DNA of 64,000 nt from assembly GCA_902543245.1 (NCBI GenBank), contig CACBXQ010000005.1, positions 1 to 64,000 of the forward strand, written 5' to 3'. The notes beneath the pieces were generated by a model. That model made no database searches, was not told the origin of the DNA, and was given only the letters and a program-made list of their open reading frames with translations. The translations under genes were made by a program, and so were the position numbers. The stretch's first letter is position 1; each line of letters starts with the position of its first letter. Positions 34,021 to 43,459 of this stretch are shown piece after piece. Source of the stretch: an uncultured Pelagibacteraceae bacterium (GTDB taxonomy: Bacteria; Pseudomonadota; Alphaproteobacteria; Pelagibacterales; Pelagibacteraceae).

Positions 34021-35067
34021 CTATTGAGATTTAGAAGTCATTGATCTCATAACAATTGAACGATCAATCTCACCTAATAATTCACCAGTTTCGTTACAAA
34101 CAACGGGATATTTTTTGTCACTGTCTACTAACTTGTCAATTAAAGTTTCAATTTTAAGGTTATCTAAAATTTTGTCTGAGCCTGAGTCATACATTTTTTT
34201 AGTATCGTCACAGCAATCCTTTCTCATTACTTTGCCAGCACTTAAAACTTTATACTTAGGAACATCTTCGCAGAAATCTTTAACATATTGATCTTTGGGA
34301 TTTGCAACTATCTCTTCAGGTGTACCAACTTGAGAAACTTCTCCGTCTTTCATAATCGCAATATGATCACCCATTTTTATTGCTTCTAAAAAATCATGAG
34401 TGATGAACACCATTGTTTTTTGTACTTTCTCTTGAATTTTTAAAAGTTCATCTTGCATTTCTCTTCTGATTAAAGGATCTAAAGCTGAAAAAGGTTCGTC
34501 AAAAATTAATATCTCAGGATCTACAGCAAGTGCTCTCGCTAATCCAACTCGTTGTTGCATACCGCCTGATAGTTCTCTTGGGTAATTATTATGCCAACCG
34601 TCAAGACCAACCATTTTTAAAACCTCCATAGATTTACTTAATCTTTCATCCTTACGAGTGCCTCTTACCTCTAATCCATAACCAATATTTTCTACAACAG
34701 TTCTATGGGGGAAAAGTCCAAAATGTTGAAATACCATACTCATTTTATTTCTTCTTAAATTTAATAATTCTCCTCTACTCATTTTAGTTACATCATCGCT
34801 ATCCATCATAACTTGTCCTGATGTGGGCTCGATTAATCTTGAAATACATCTAACCAATGTTGACTTTCCACTTCCAGATAAACCCATAACCACAAATGTT
34901 TCACCTTTTTGGATTGAAAAACTAACATCTTTTACAGCAACAACGTGGCCTGTTTGCTCCTGAACTTCTTTTATGCTTAGATTTTTATCTAGATCTTTAA
35001 GAATTCTTTTCTCATCTGGCCCAAAAAGCTTCCAAATATTTGAGCATGTTATTTTCTGGTCACTCAT
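34021..35067 (-). CDS. Glycine betaine/TMAO-type ABC transporter ATP-binding protein (ProV/OpuAA-like)
   Basis: A 348-residue ATPase of the quaternary-amine ABC family. Walker A MGLSGSGKST lies at residues 61-70, the signature is LSGGMQQR, Walker B is ILIFDEPFSALD, and the ProV-type N-terminal extension (IWKLFGPDE) is present. The C-terminal 60 or so residues carry only one CBS-like element where ProV has two. It powers the fused permease encoded divergently at 35153 and the binding protein at 40955. The 85-base divergent gap must hold promoters for both directions. Confidence 0.88.
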   Translation of the reverse strand: MSDQKITCSNIWKLFGPDEKRILKDLDKNLSIKEVQEQTGHVVAVKDVSFSIQKGETFVVMGLSGSGKSTLVRCISRLIEPTSGQVMMDSDDVTKMSRGELLNLRRNKMSMVFQHFGLFPHRTVVENIGYGLEVRGTRKDERLSKSMEVLKMVGLDGWHNNYPRELSGGMQQRVGLARALAVDPEILIFDEPFSALDPLIRREMQDELLKIQEKVQKTMVFITHDFLEAIKMGDHIAIMKDGEVSQVGTPEEIVANPKDQYVKDFCEDVPKYKVLSAGKVMRKDCCDDTKKMYDSGSDKILDNLKIETLIDKLVDSDKKYPVVCNETGELLGEIDRSIVMRSMTSKSQ

Positions 35068-35152
35068 ATATTAAATTTTAATTAATTTAAGTTAGAAATA
35101 GACAATATTTTACTTTAAAAGTAAAATTATTTATTTTAATTTACTATAAATT

Positions 35153-37279
35153 ATGTCGTCAGAAGCAACACAATTATTTGAAAAACAGAAAAAAACTAAA
35201 AATATTATTACTTATGCAGTTATTTTTTTAATATTTGTGGTTGCATTATGGTTATCTACCAAAAGTGAAGGACCATCAAAATTCCCAAAAGTAGTAACTG
35301 ACCAGTTTACTTTTACTGCATGGGTGAATGAAGGTGAGGATTTTTTAAAAAAAAATTATAGGTGGATGACAAAAATAATAGCTGGTTATATTAAAGAAGG
35401 TTATTATTTTGTTGAAGATTTTTTACTCGATTCACCTTGGCTTTTAATTGCGGCAATAATAATTTTACCTTGTTTAATTGCAGGTGGTTTAAGGTTAGGC
35501 CTGTATTCTGGATTTGTAATATATTTTTGGGGCGCAACTGGAATGTGGGAACCTTCTCTCCAGACTTTAGGTTTAATGGGTCTCTCAGTTTTGATGTGTG
35601 TTTTTTTTGGAGTAATGCTAGGCGTATTCTGTTCACAAAGTAATAGGTTTGAAAATTTTATGAAACCTATTTTGGATACTATGCAAGTTATGCCTGCTTT
35701 TGTTTATTTATTTCCTGCACTATTCTTTTTTGGAATTGGAGGAGCCCCAGCAATTCTTGCCACAATGATTTATTCTATGCCACCAATTATTAGATTAACC
35801 AATACTGGAATAAGGCAGGTTTCAGAACAGACTATTGAATCTGCAACTTCTTTTGGTTCAAATAGATTACAACTATTATTTAAAATAAAAATTCCAATGG
35901 CCTTACCGAGTATAATGATGGGAATCAATCAAGTTATAATGATGGCTTTAGCACTTGTTGTTCTGGCATGTTTTATAGGTGCCGAAGGTATAGGAGGACA
36001 GGTATGGCAGGCAATTAGAAAATTAGATGTTGGATGGGCTATGGAGGGAGGATTATGCATTTTATTTATGGCGATTATGCTCGATAGATTTAGTATGTCA
36101 TTTAGCAAAACAGAAACTCCTTTACCTCAAAATGTTCAAAAATTTTATCTACTGCCACAAAATTGGGAGAAATATCAAATTGCAAGAATTTTAGAAAAGC
36201 CTCTAAGTATATTACATTTTTTAGTCAGTTATATTTGTATTAAAGTTACAGATTTTATTTCTTATATATTTGAATTTTTAGTTTCTATAATTAATAAAAA
36301 CACTGCAAAGGAAATAGGAGATTTAATAAGTAAAAGATATTATGTCATTCCATCTTTTATAATTTTTTTCATTATATCTTTTATAGACTCAAATATGATT
36401 AGCATTGGCTCTTTTCCTGAGGAATGGAGACTTTCAATTAGACAACCAATATCAACCACTGTGGATAACATAGCAGTTAATCCAGGCTTTATAGCGTTTA
36501 CAAAAGGCTTAAGAGGTTTTGTATATCTCAATCTTTTACGTCCTCTTGATATTTTTCTAACTTTTACACCTTACTGGTACACTATGGGAGTATTTGTTGC
36601 TATTGGATATTTTACTGTTGGAATAAGATTTGCTTTTATTACTGCTCTTTTATTATTATTTATTGGAGCTTGTGGTATTTGGACTCAAGCAATGATAACT
36701 CTCTCATCAGTTTTAGTTTCAGTAGCTCTATGTTTTGCTATTGGTGTACCGCTCGGAATAATAGCGTCATATAGTGAAAGATTTAAAAATATACAAAACG
36801 TTGTACTTGATGCAATGCAAACACTTCCATATTTTTGCTATTTAATACCTGTACTGATGTTTTTTGGTGGTGGAATTGTATCAGCTGTTCTTGCTACAGT
36901 TATTTATTCAATACCACCTATCATAAGATTAACATCATTGGGTTTAACACAGGTATCTGGATCATACTCAGAAGTATCAAAATCATTTGGAGGAACATTG
37001 CTTCAAACGCTTAATAAAGTTAAATTTCCTTTAGCTGTTCCAAGCCTGGTAATTGGATTTAATCAGACAGTTATTATGGCTTTTGCTATGCAGATTGTTA
37101 CACCGTTAATTGGAGGAAAAGGACTTGGGCTAGAGGTGTTTAATGGCTTAGCGAGATCAGACACGGGAAGAGGACTTGCTGCAGGAATTGGAATAGTTCT
37201 TTTAGCAATTATAATAGATAGAATAAGTTTAGCTTGGACAAAAAAACAAAGAGTAGCACTAGGTTTAGTAAAAAACTAA
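35153..37279 (+). CDS. Tandem-duplicated ProW/OpuAB-type ABC permease
   Basis: A 708-residue inner-membrane protein made of two ProW-like permeases in one chain. The coupling loops occur twice: ESATSFGSNRLQLLFKIKIPMALPS in the first half and EVSKSFGGTLLQTLNKVKFPLAVPS in the second. Matching upstream motifs VLDTMQVMPAFVYL and VVLDAMQTLPYFCYL lie before each. Ordinary ProW is about 280-350 residues and works as a dimer, so this chain would be a pseudo-dimer. It forms an operon with the molybdoenzyme and GcvT-family genes (gaps of 1 and 11 bases). The likely cargo is a methylated amine or betaine. Confidence 0.88.
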   Translation: MSSEATQLFEKQKKTKNIITYAVIFLIFVVALWLSTKSEGPSKFPKVVTDQFTFTAWVNEGEDFLKKNYRWMTKIIAGYIKEGYYFVEDFLLDSPWLLIAAIIILPCLIAGGLRLGLYSGFVIYFWGATGMWEPSLQTLGLMGLSVLMCVFFGVMLGVFCSQSNRFENFMKPILDTMQVMPAFVYLFPALFFFGIGGAPAILATMIYSMPPIIRLTNTGIRQVSEQTIESATSFGSNRLQLLFKIKIPMALPSIMMGINQVIMMALALVVLACFIGAEGIGGQVWQAIRKLDVGWAMEGGLCILFMAIMLDRFSMSFSKTETPLPQNVQKFYLLPQNWEKYQIARILEKPLSILHFLVSYICIKVTDFISYIFEFLVSIINKNTAKEIGDLISKRYYVIPSFIIFFIISFIDSNMISIGSFPEEWRLSIRQPISTTVDNIAVNPGFIAFTKGLRGFVYLNLLRPLDIFLTFTPYWYTMGVFVAIGYFTVGIRFAFITALLLLFIGACGIWTQAMITLSSVLVSVALCFAIGVPLGIIASYSERFKNIQNVVLDAMQTLPYFCYLIPVLMFFGGGIVSAVLATVIYSIPPIIRLTSLGLTQVSGSYSEVSKSFGGTLLQTLNKVKFPLAVPSLVIGFNQTVIMAFAMQIVTPLIGGKGLGLEVFNGLARSDTGRGLAAGIGIVLLAIIIDRISLAWTKKQRVALGLVKN

Positions 37280-37280
37280 A

Positions 37281-39611
37281 ATGTCCAAAGATAAAGGTTT
37301 ACCTTTAACAAGTTCACACTGGGGAACATACAGAGCAAAAGTTCAAGATGGTAAAGTAAAAGAACTAGTTGGTTGGGAAAATGATAAAGATCCTTCACCT
37401 ATTGGAACAGGGATTTTAGATGTTCAGCATGGCCCAACTCGCATTGATGCGCCCATGGTTCGTAAAAGCTGGTTAGAAAATGGACCAGGAAGTAAAAATC
37501 ATTTACGAGGTAGAGATCCATTTCTAGAAATTAGTTGGGATAAAGCTGAAAAAATTGTTGCACAAGAGTTAAATCGAGTAAAAAGTAAATTTGGAAATTC
37601 AGCAATTTATGGTGGATCTTATGGCTGGGCAAGTGCTGGAAGGTTTCACCATGCACAAAGCCAGCTTCATAGGTTTTTAAACTGTATAGGCGGATATACT
37701 CGCTCAAAATTTACATATAGTTTTGCAGCAGCAGAGGCAATGGTTCCACATATATTAGGAAGTTATCGTGCTTATCTTGATACTTGTACAAGTTGGGATT
37801 TGATAAAAAATAGTACAAAACTTTTTGTCTGTTTTGGAGGTGTTCCATTAAAAAATGGTCAGATTTGCCAGGGAGGAACTGGAAATCATTATCAAAAAGA
37901 AAGTATAATTTCTGCAGCATCTTCTGGAATTGAATTTGTAAATGTAAGTCCCCTTAAATCTGATTTGATGGATGAGGCAGGAGGAAAATGGTTATCATTG
38001 CGCCCAAATACAGATACTGCCTTAATGCTTGGTATTGCTCATACACTTCATATAGAGGGACTAAGTGATAAAGATTTTTTAAATAAATATACTGAGGGCT
38101 TTGATATTTTTTTAAATTACTTATTAGGATCTAATGATGGAATTCAAAAAGATGCGAATTGGGCTGCAGAAATATGTGATATTCCTGCAAATGAGATTAG
38201 AGAACTTGCTCGAAAAATGGTTTCAAATCGTACAATGATTTCTGTGAGCTGGTCACTAACTAGACAAGATCATGGCGAACAGCCTTTTTGGATGGCAATC
38301 ATGTTAGCTTCAATGATTGGGCAAATTGGTTTACCAGGAGGTGGTTTTGGTTTTGGTTATAGTGCCACAAATCATATTGGTGGACAATTTACAATTTTAC
38401 CAGGCGCAGCTTTTCCACAAGCTAAAAATGAAATTGAAAATTTTATACCAGTCGCAAGAATTAGTGATTTATTGTTAAAACCAAATGAAAATTTTAATTT
38501 TGATGGTAAAAAATATAAGTATCCAGATACTAAAATTGTATATTGGGCTGGAGGAAATCCCTTTCATCATCATCAAGATTTAAATAGATTAATTAAAGCA
38601 TGGGAAAAACCTGATACAATTATATGCAATGAATGGTGTTGGAATACTCTTGCCAAACGTTCGGATATTGTTTTGCCCTGCACAACTCCTCTTGAAAGAA
38701 AAGATATTATGATGACACCTCGTGATCCTTATGTTGTTTCAATGTCAAAATTAGTTGATCCTTATGGTCAAGCGAGAAATGATTACGAGATATTCACTGG
38801 TATAGCAAAGAAAATGGGGGTAGAAAAAAAATTCACAGAAAGCCGCAACCAGGAGGAATGGCAAGAATGGATTTATAATCAAACTTTTGATAGGGCTGCA
38901 GCTGCCAATATCAAAATACCAACCTATAAAAAATTTAGAGAAGATGGTTGGTTTAAAGTTGGAGATCCAAAAGAACCAACAATAATGTTAAAAGATTTTA
39001 GAAAAGATCCTGTTAAAAATGCTCTTGCTACACCAAGTGGAAAGATTGAGATATTCTCTAAAACAGTGTCAGATTTTGGCTATGATGATTGTCCAGGACA
39101 CCCAGTATGGTTGGAGCCATGCGAATGGCTAGGGAAAAAAAATAAAATTTATCCAATTCATTTAATATCTAATCAACCAAAAGATAAATTACATAGCCAA
39201 ATAGATCATGGCAAATATAGTAAATCTTTAAAAATTAACGGAAGAGAACCACTTGAAATTAACCCCAAGGATGCAGATCAAAGAGGATTAAAAAATGGGG
39301 ATATAGTAAGACTATTTAATGATAGAGGATCCTGTTTGGCTGGTGTAAGAATCAATAATAAAATTAGAGAAAAAGTGGTTCAAATGAGCACTGGAGCGTG
39401 GCATGATCCAAAAGATCTATCAGAGCCAAATAGCATGTGCAAACACGGCAACCCAAATGTTTTAACTTGTGATAAAGGAACATCAAATCTAGGACAAGGC
39501 CCAATTGCACATTCTTGTCTAGTTGAGATAGAAAAATATAATGATACTATTCCCAAAATTACCGCTCATGAACCACCAACTATTTTAAGATTAAAAACTA
39601 ATTTAAATTAA
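37281..39611 (+). CDS. Molybdopterin S/N-oxide reductase (BisC/TorA/DMSO reductase type), cytoplasmic
   Basis: A 776-residue Mo-bis-MGD enzyme. The YGGSYGWASAGRFHHAQSQ segment puts Ser113 at the position of the molybdenum-ligating serine of the DMSO/TMAO/biotin-sulfoxide reductase subgroup. There is no N-terminal iron-sulfur cysteine cluster and no Tat signal peptide, so it resembles cytoplasmic BisC rather than periplasmic TorA. The C-terminal molydop-binding domain is present (HLISNQPKDKLHSQ, STGAWHDP). The gene starts one base after the fused permease, within a methylated-osmolyte transporter operon. It could reduce an imported N- or S-oxide or repair sulfoxides; an oxidative role on another substrate is also possible. 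Confidence 0.87.
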   Translation: MSKDKGLPLTSSHWGTYRAKVQDGKVKELVGWENDKDPSPIGTGILDVQHGPTRIDAPMVRKSWLENGPGSKNHLRGRDPFLEISWDKAEKIVAQELNRVKSKFGNSAIYGGSYGWASAGRFHHAQSQLHRFLNCIGGYTRSKFTYSFAAAEAMVPHILGSYRAYLDTCTSWDLIKNSTKLFVCFGGVPLKNGQICQGGTGNHYQKESIISAASSGIEFVNVSPLKSDLMDEAGGKWLSLRPNTDTALMLGIAHTLHIEGLSDKDFLNKYTEGFDIFLNYLLGSNDGIQKDANWAAEICDIPANEIRELARKMVSNRTMISVSWSLTRQDHGEQPFWMAIMLASMIGQIGLPGGGFGFGYSATNHIGGQFTILPGAAFPQAKNEIENFIPVARISDLLLKPNENFNFDGKKYKYPDTKIVYWAGGNPFHHHQDLNRLIKAWEKPDTIICNEWCWNTLAKRSDIVLPCTTPLERKDIMMTPRDPYVVSMSKLVDPYGQARNDYEIFTGIAKKMGVEKKFTESRNQEEWQEWIYNQTFDRAAAANIKIPTYKKFREDGWFKVGDPKEPTIMLKDFRKDPVKNALATPSGKIEIFSKTVSDFGYDDCPGHPVWLEPCEWLGKKNKIYPIHLISNQPKDKLHSQIDHGKYSKSLKINGREPLEINPKDADQRGLKNGDIVRLFNDRGSCLAGVRINNKIREKVVQMSTGAWHDPKDLSEPNSMCKHGNPNVLTCDKGTSNLGQGPIAHSCLVEIEKYNDTIPKITAHEPPTILRLKTNLN

Positions 39612-39622
39612 GAGGATATTAG

Positions 39623-40801
39623 ATGGGAAATTTTCAAGAATTATCTGATTTAAAAAAAACTATAAAAATTAGCGCAAGAAGATTTGAGGAATCTCCTTAC
39701 ATTGAGAGAACAAACTCTCCAGATATGGTACGTGGAGTATATGCTGGAAGATATTTTCCAATGTCTATAGGTGAAGATCCTATACAAAAATATTGGTTGT
39801 TAAGACAAAAAGCTTTAATTTTTGATGTACCAGAAAAACCAGTGGAAATATCAGGTCCAGACTCTTTAGCATTCCTAGATAAAGTGACGACTAGAAAACT
39901 TTCCAATATTAAAGTTGGAAGAGGGTATTACACATTAGCTTGTACACCTCAAGGAGGAATTTTTATGGATGGAGTTATATTCAAATTTAATGATGAAAAA
40001 TTTTGGTTTGTTCAAGCTGATGGACCATTCGAAGATTGGCTTTTAGCACATAGTTCTAATTATAATGTTAAAATCTCTGATCCAAAATCTCGGGTCTTAC
40101 AAATTCAAGGACCTGCATCCATAGATATAATGAAGGCAGCATCAAAGGGTAAAATCGACGAAAAAATGCCTTACTACAGTTCTGATTTTTTTGACCTTGG
40201 AGGTCAATCGCTTTACGTATCTAGATCAGGCTTTACCAATGAACTTGGTTTTGAAATTTTTTCTGATGGTTTTAAAACTGATCACTTAGCACTTTGGGAT
40301 CATCTTATGGAGTGTGGAAAGCCATTTGGAATGGAACTTTCTGCATCGAGAGCAATGACAATTAGAAGAATTGAAGGTGGGATGTTTGGTAACTTAACTG
40401 ACATTGATACTACAATTACTCCTTTTGAAGCTGGTTTAGGATTTTTTGTAAATATGGATAAAGATGACTTTATCGGAAGAGATGCATTAATCAAAAAAGA
40501 TAAAAGAACTTGTATGTTTGGAATTACATGTAAATCTGAAACTCCAGTTTCAGGAAGCAAAGTTTTAGATGGTGATGAAGTCGTAGGTTACGTTACAGCA
40601 GGGGTTCCTTCTCCTACTTTAAAGTTAGGAATTGGATTTGTAAAATTTTACAAACCAAATGATTGGCTTGGTCGTGAATTAATACTTAAATTACCTAATG
40701 GTAGCAATCATCAGGCCAATATTGTCCAACTTCCATTTTTTGATCATAAGAAAAATATTGTAAAAGGAATTGATAGAACTATCCCTTCAATACCTGAGTA
40801 G
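39623..40801 (+). CDS. GcvT-family folate-dependent aminomethyl/methyltransferase
   Basis: A 392-residue stand-alone GcvT-fold protein. Recognisable parts are the VEISGPDSLAFLDKVTTRK strand-helix, the CTPQGGIFMDGVIFKF strand pair, IRRIEGGMFG (folate-site helix), FIGRDAL and the GCV_T_C barrel. An AGAGGAT Shine-Dalgarno-like sequence precedes the ATG. It ends the transporter/molybdoenzyme operon 11 bases after the reductase. It is probably a demethylase delivering one-carbon units from an imported methylated compound to tetrahydrofolate. It is clearly different in sequence from the DmdA-like protein at 21066, and the substrate is unknown. Confidence 0.8.
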   Translation: MGNFQELSDLKKTIKISARRFEESPYIERTNSPDMVRGVYAGRYFPMSIGEDPIQKYWLLRQKALIFDVPEKPVEISGPDSLAFLDKVTTRKLSNIKVGRGYYTLACTPQGGIFMDGVIFKFNDEKFWFVQADGPFEDWLLAHSSNYNVKISDPKSRVLQIQGPASIDIMKAASKGKIDEKMPYYSSDFFDLGGQSLYVSRSGFTNELGFEIFSDGFKTDHLALWDHLMECGKPFGMELSASRAMTIRRIEGGMFGNLTDIDTTITPFEAGLGFFVNMDKDDFIGRDALIKKDKRTCMFGITCKSETPVSGSKVLDGDEVVGYVTAGVPSPTLKLGIGFVKFYKPNDWLGRELILKLPNGSNHQANIVQLPFFDHKKNIVKGIDRTIPSIPE

Positions 40802-40890
40802 TAGGGTAGGATTTTTAACTTAAAAAGCTTTAAATTGTTAAATATTTTAAAAATTCTTAAATAATCTTATAAAATAAATGTCATAAAAAC

Positions 40891-40919
40891 TTTACAACAG
40901 AACGATTTTGCGTTTAAAT
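40891..40919 (+). promoter_or_regulatory. Possible sigma70 promoter for the betaine-binding protein gene
   Basis: A TTTACA hexamer at 40891-40896 and a TTAAAT hexamer at 40914-40919 are 17 bases apart, within the 153-base gap before the binding-protein gene. It is a plausible promoter giving that gene its own transcript. The minus-10 match is modest in AT-rich DNA. Confidence 0.3.
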
Positions 40920-40954
40920 TATAGAAATTAATTAATTAATAGGGGATATAAACT

Positions 40955-41962
40955 ATGAAAATATCAAAAAAAATATCAGCTTTGTTGTTATCTTTGGTGT
41001 TATTAGTTGGTTCTTTAGGACAAGCTAATGCAAAAAGATTGCATGCTGCTATTGCTGACTGGACAGGTGGAATTATAACTTGCGAAGTAGCTGTAGCAAT
41101 CCTAGAAGATGAATTAGGATACAAAGTTAAACAAACAGTATTTCCATCAGGAACAGGTTTATGGGAAGCAATCGCTGCTGGTGAACTTGATTTTGCATGT
41201 GAAAGTTGGCCAAGTTATGCAGAGGCTGACGATGTAATGTTTAATGAAGATTTAATCTATGACGGTAAAGTTGTTAAATCTTACAAAGGAGATGGAACAG
41301 TTGATCTTTTAGGAACTACTGGAATTATCGGTATGTCTGATTACTGGATACCAAGATACGCTGCTGAAGAGTTAGGTATTAAAACTTGGAGAGATTTAAA
41401 CAAACATAAAGCTAAGTTTGCTACTATTGAGACAGGCGGTAAAGGAAGATTAATTGGTTGTCCAGTAGCAGGTTGGAACTGTCATGACCAAAAAAGACTT
41501 GATCTTTTAGGAATTGATTTCCAGGCTGACGAACTTGGTACAGAAGCTGCTGCGATTGCAGAAGCTAAAGCTGCTTATATGAGAAAAGAACCATTCTTGT
41601 TATACCTATGGTCTCCTCATTGGTTCTTTGGAGAGTTTGACATGGTAGGTGTTCAACTTCCAGAATACAAAACTTGTGAAGGTGATACATTTACAGAAGC
41701 CAATAACTGGAAAACTTGTGGAACTAAAGGTTGGCCAGCGACTGGTTGGGATAAAGACTACACAATGAACTATGGAAATCCTGCAACTTTTGCTGATCCA
41801 AAACATGCAAAAGCTAAAGCGTTCTTTGAAAAAATGAAATTATCAAACCAAGACCAAGCAAATATGCTTGTTCAAGTTGATATCAAGAAAAGAGACGTTA
41901 AAGAAGTAGTTGCAGAATGGAAAGCTAACAATCCAGACAAATGGAAAAGTTGGTTAGAATAA
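40955..41962 (+). CDS. Betaine/TMAO-type ABC transporter periplasmic binding protein (ProX/TmoX-like)
   Basis: A 335-residue solute-binding protein. The signal peptide is MKISKKISALLLSLVLLVGS followed by a cut after ANA, and the mature protein is an OpuAC-type domain. Many tryptophans and tyrosines (ADWTGG, ESWPSY, DYWIPRY, LWSPHWFF) can supply the aromatic cage that holds quaternary ammonium or N-oxide groups. An AGGGGATA ribosome site precedes the ATG. It has its own upstream gap and a strong terminator, separate from the permease operon. It pairs with the ATPase at 34021 and the permease at 35153. Glycine betaine, TMAO, choline or DMSP are all plausible ligands. Confidence 0.88.
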   Translation: MKISKKISALLLSLVLLVGSLGQANAKRLHAAIADWTGGIITCEVAVAILEDELGYKVKQTVFPSGTGLWEAIAAGELDFACESWPSYAEADDVMFNEDLIYDGKVVKSYKGDGTVDLLGTTGIIGMSDYWIPRYAAEELGIKTWRDLNKHKAKFATIETGGKGRLIGCPVAGWNCHDQKRLDLLGIDFQADELGTEAAAIAEAKAAYMRKEPFLLYLWSPHWFFGEFDMVGVQLPEYKTCEGDTFTEANNWKTCGTKGWPATGWDKDYTMNYGNPATFADPKHAKAKAFFEKMKLSNQDQANMLVQVDIKKRDVKEVVAEWKANNPDKWKSWLE

Positions 41963-41987
41963 TTATTCTTTAAAATAATTAAAAATT

Positions 41988-42016
41988 AAGGCCTCGTTTA
42001 TCGGGGCCTTTTTTTT
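41988..42016 (+). terminator. Rho-independent terminator after the betaine-binding protein gene
   Basis: aaggcctcg at 41988-41996 pairs with cggggcctt at 42002-42010 (one T-G wobble) around a tttat loop, followed by eight T residues. It also reaches the end of the convergent apt gene, so it may serve both directions. Confidence 0.9.
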
Positions 42017-42542
42017 AGTGACCTGGAAATTCAATAAGATTTTCTACTTTAAATCCTTCTTTGATAAGATTATCACATCCACCTAAATCAAATAAATTTA
42101 TAACAAAAATAAAACCAGAAACATTACCTTTTGATTGTTTTATTAGTTTACCAGCTGCTTCAGCAGTACCACCAGTAGCTATAAGATCATCAATAACTAA
42201 TACAGAATCGTTCTCTTGAATCGAATCTTTGTGAACTTCAATTGTTGCTGTTCCATATTCTAATTCAAAATCAATTGAATGAACATCAGCAGGTAATTTA
42301 TTTTTTTTTCTAAGCATTATAAACGGTTTTTTAAGAACATAAGAAACTGCTGATGCAAAAACAAAACCTCTTGATTCAATTGCTGCAATTTTATCTACTT
42401 TAAACTTTTTAGATCTCTCAACAATTTGATCAATTGTTTCAGTAAATGCTTTTTCATCTTTAATTAAAGTTGTTATATCTCTAAAAAGTATACCTTTTTT
42501 GGGATAGTCTGGAATAGATCTAATAAAGTCTTTTAAATTCAT
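42015..42542 (-). CDS. apt: Adenine phosphoribosyltransferase
   Basis: A 175-residue type I phosphoribosyltransferase that converts adenine and PRPP to AMP. The PRPP-binding motif VLVIDDLIATGGTA is intact, the N terminus (IRSIPDYPKKGILFRDITTLI) is diagnostic of Apt, and the ESRGFVFASA loop is present. It is divergent from mtnP across 44 bases. Because MtnP releases adenine from methylthioadenosine, this pairing makes metabolic sense: adenine from MTA salvage returns to the nucleotide pool. Confidence 0.95.
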   Translation of the reverse strand: MNLKDFIRSIPDYPKKGILFRDITTLIKDEKAFTETIDQIVERSKKFKVDKIAAIESRGFVFASAVSYVLKKPFIMLRKKNKLPADVHSIDFELEYGTATIEVHKDSIQENDSVLVIDDLIATGGTAEAAGKLIKQSKGNVSGFIFVINLFDLGGCDNLIKEGFKVENLIEFPGH

Positions 42543-42586
42543 ATAAAATATTATTAATATATAATTTTATTAATTATTCTACTCAT

Positions 42587-43459
42587 ATGAGAAAAAATAA
42601 ATTAGCAATTATAGGTGGTAGTGGTCTTTATGATATTGAAGAGTTTAAAAAAAGAAAAGAAATCAAGCTTAAAACACCTTGGGGAAAAACCTCAGATAAA
42701 ATATTAAAAGCTCAATATAATAATAAGGAAGTACTTTTTTTACCAAGACATGGTAGGGGTCATGTAATATCTCCTTCAAAAATTAATTTTAGAGCTAATA
42801 TAGATGCATTAAAACAACTTGGAGTAACAGATATAGTGTCAATTTCTGCAGTAGGTTCTTTAAAAGAAAAACTTTCACCTGGAACTTTTGTATTGGTTGA
42901 TCAATTTATCGATAGAACTTTTGCAAGAAACAAAACTTTTTTTGATGAAGAGATTGTTGCACATGTTTCTATGGCTCATCCCACATCAAATGGCTTAATG
43001 AATGCATGTGAAGAGGCAATTAAAAAAGAAAAGATATCTTATCAAAGAGGTGGAACTTATTTAGTAATGGAAGGTCCTCAATTTTCAACATTAGCTGAGT
43101 CTGAACTTTATAGAACATGGAACGCGGATGTTATTGGAATGACAAATATGCCTGAAGCAAAATTAGCAAGAGAAGCTGAAATAAGATACGCATCAGTATC
43201 AATGGTCACAGATTATGATTGTTGGCATCCTGATCATGAAAATGTTGATGTACAGTCAGTGATTAAAGTTTTATTATCAAATGCTCAAAATGCAAAAAAC
43301 ATGGTTAAAGCTATTATAGAAAATTTTGAACATTATATTGATCCAAAAGACCCAGCTACCAATTGCTTAGACGTAGCTATAATTACAGATCCTAAAAAAA
43401 GATCTAAAAAAACAATAAAGAAATTAAAAACTATTGCAGGAAGAGTATTAAATAAATGA
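42587..43459 (+). CDS. mtnP: S-methyl-5'-thioadenosine phosphorylase
   Basis: A 290-residue nucleoside phosphorylase of the MTAP/PNP family that splits methylthioadenosine with phosphate into adenine and 5-methylthioribose-1-phosphate. The substrate and phosphate sites are seen in GGSGLYD, PRHGRGH, VMEGPQFSTLAES, IGMTNMPEA and VTDYDCWH, the last with the Asp that favours 6-aminopurines. The stop overlaps the ATG of the short frame at 43456 by 4 bases. With mtnA downstream and apt divergent, it forms an MTA salvage cluster. Confidence 0.93.
   Translation: MRKNKLAIIGGSGLYDIEEFKKRKEIKLKTPWGKTSDKILKAQYNNKEVLFLPRHGRGHVISPSKINFRANIDALKQLGVTDIVSISAVGSLKEKLSPGTFVLVDQFIDRTFARNKTFFDEEIVAHVSMAHPTSNGLMNACEEAIKKEKISYQRGGTYLVMEGPQFSTLAESELYRTWNADVIGMTNMPEAKLAREAEIRYASVSMVTDYDCWHPDHENVDVQSVIKVLLSNAQNAKNMVKAIIENFEHYIDPKDPATNCLDVAIITDPKKRSKKTIKKLKTIAGRVLNK

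Noticed and set aside
40802-40954. Riboswitch (glycine or SAM type) upstream of the betaine-binding protein gene
   Set aside because: I looked for paired conserved cores in the 153-base gap and saw only AT-rich sequence with a possible promoter and a ribosome site.
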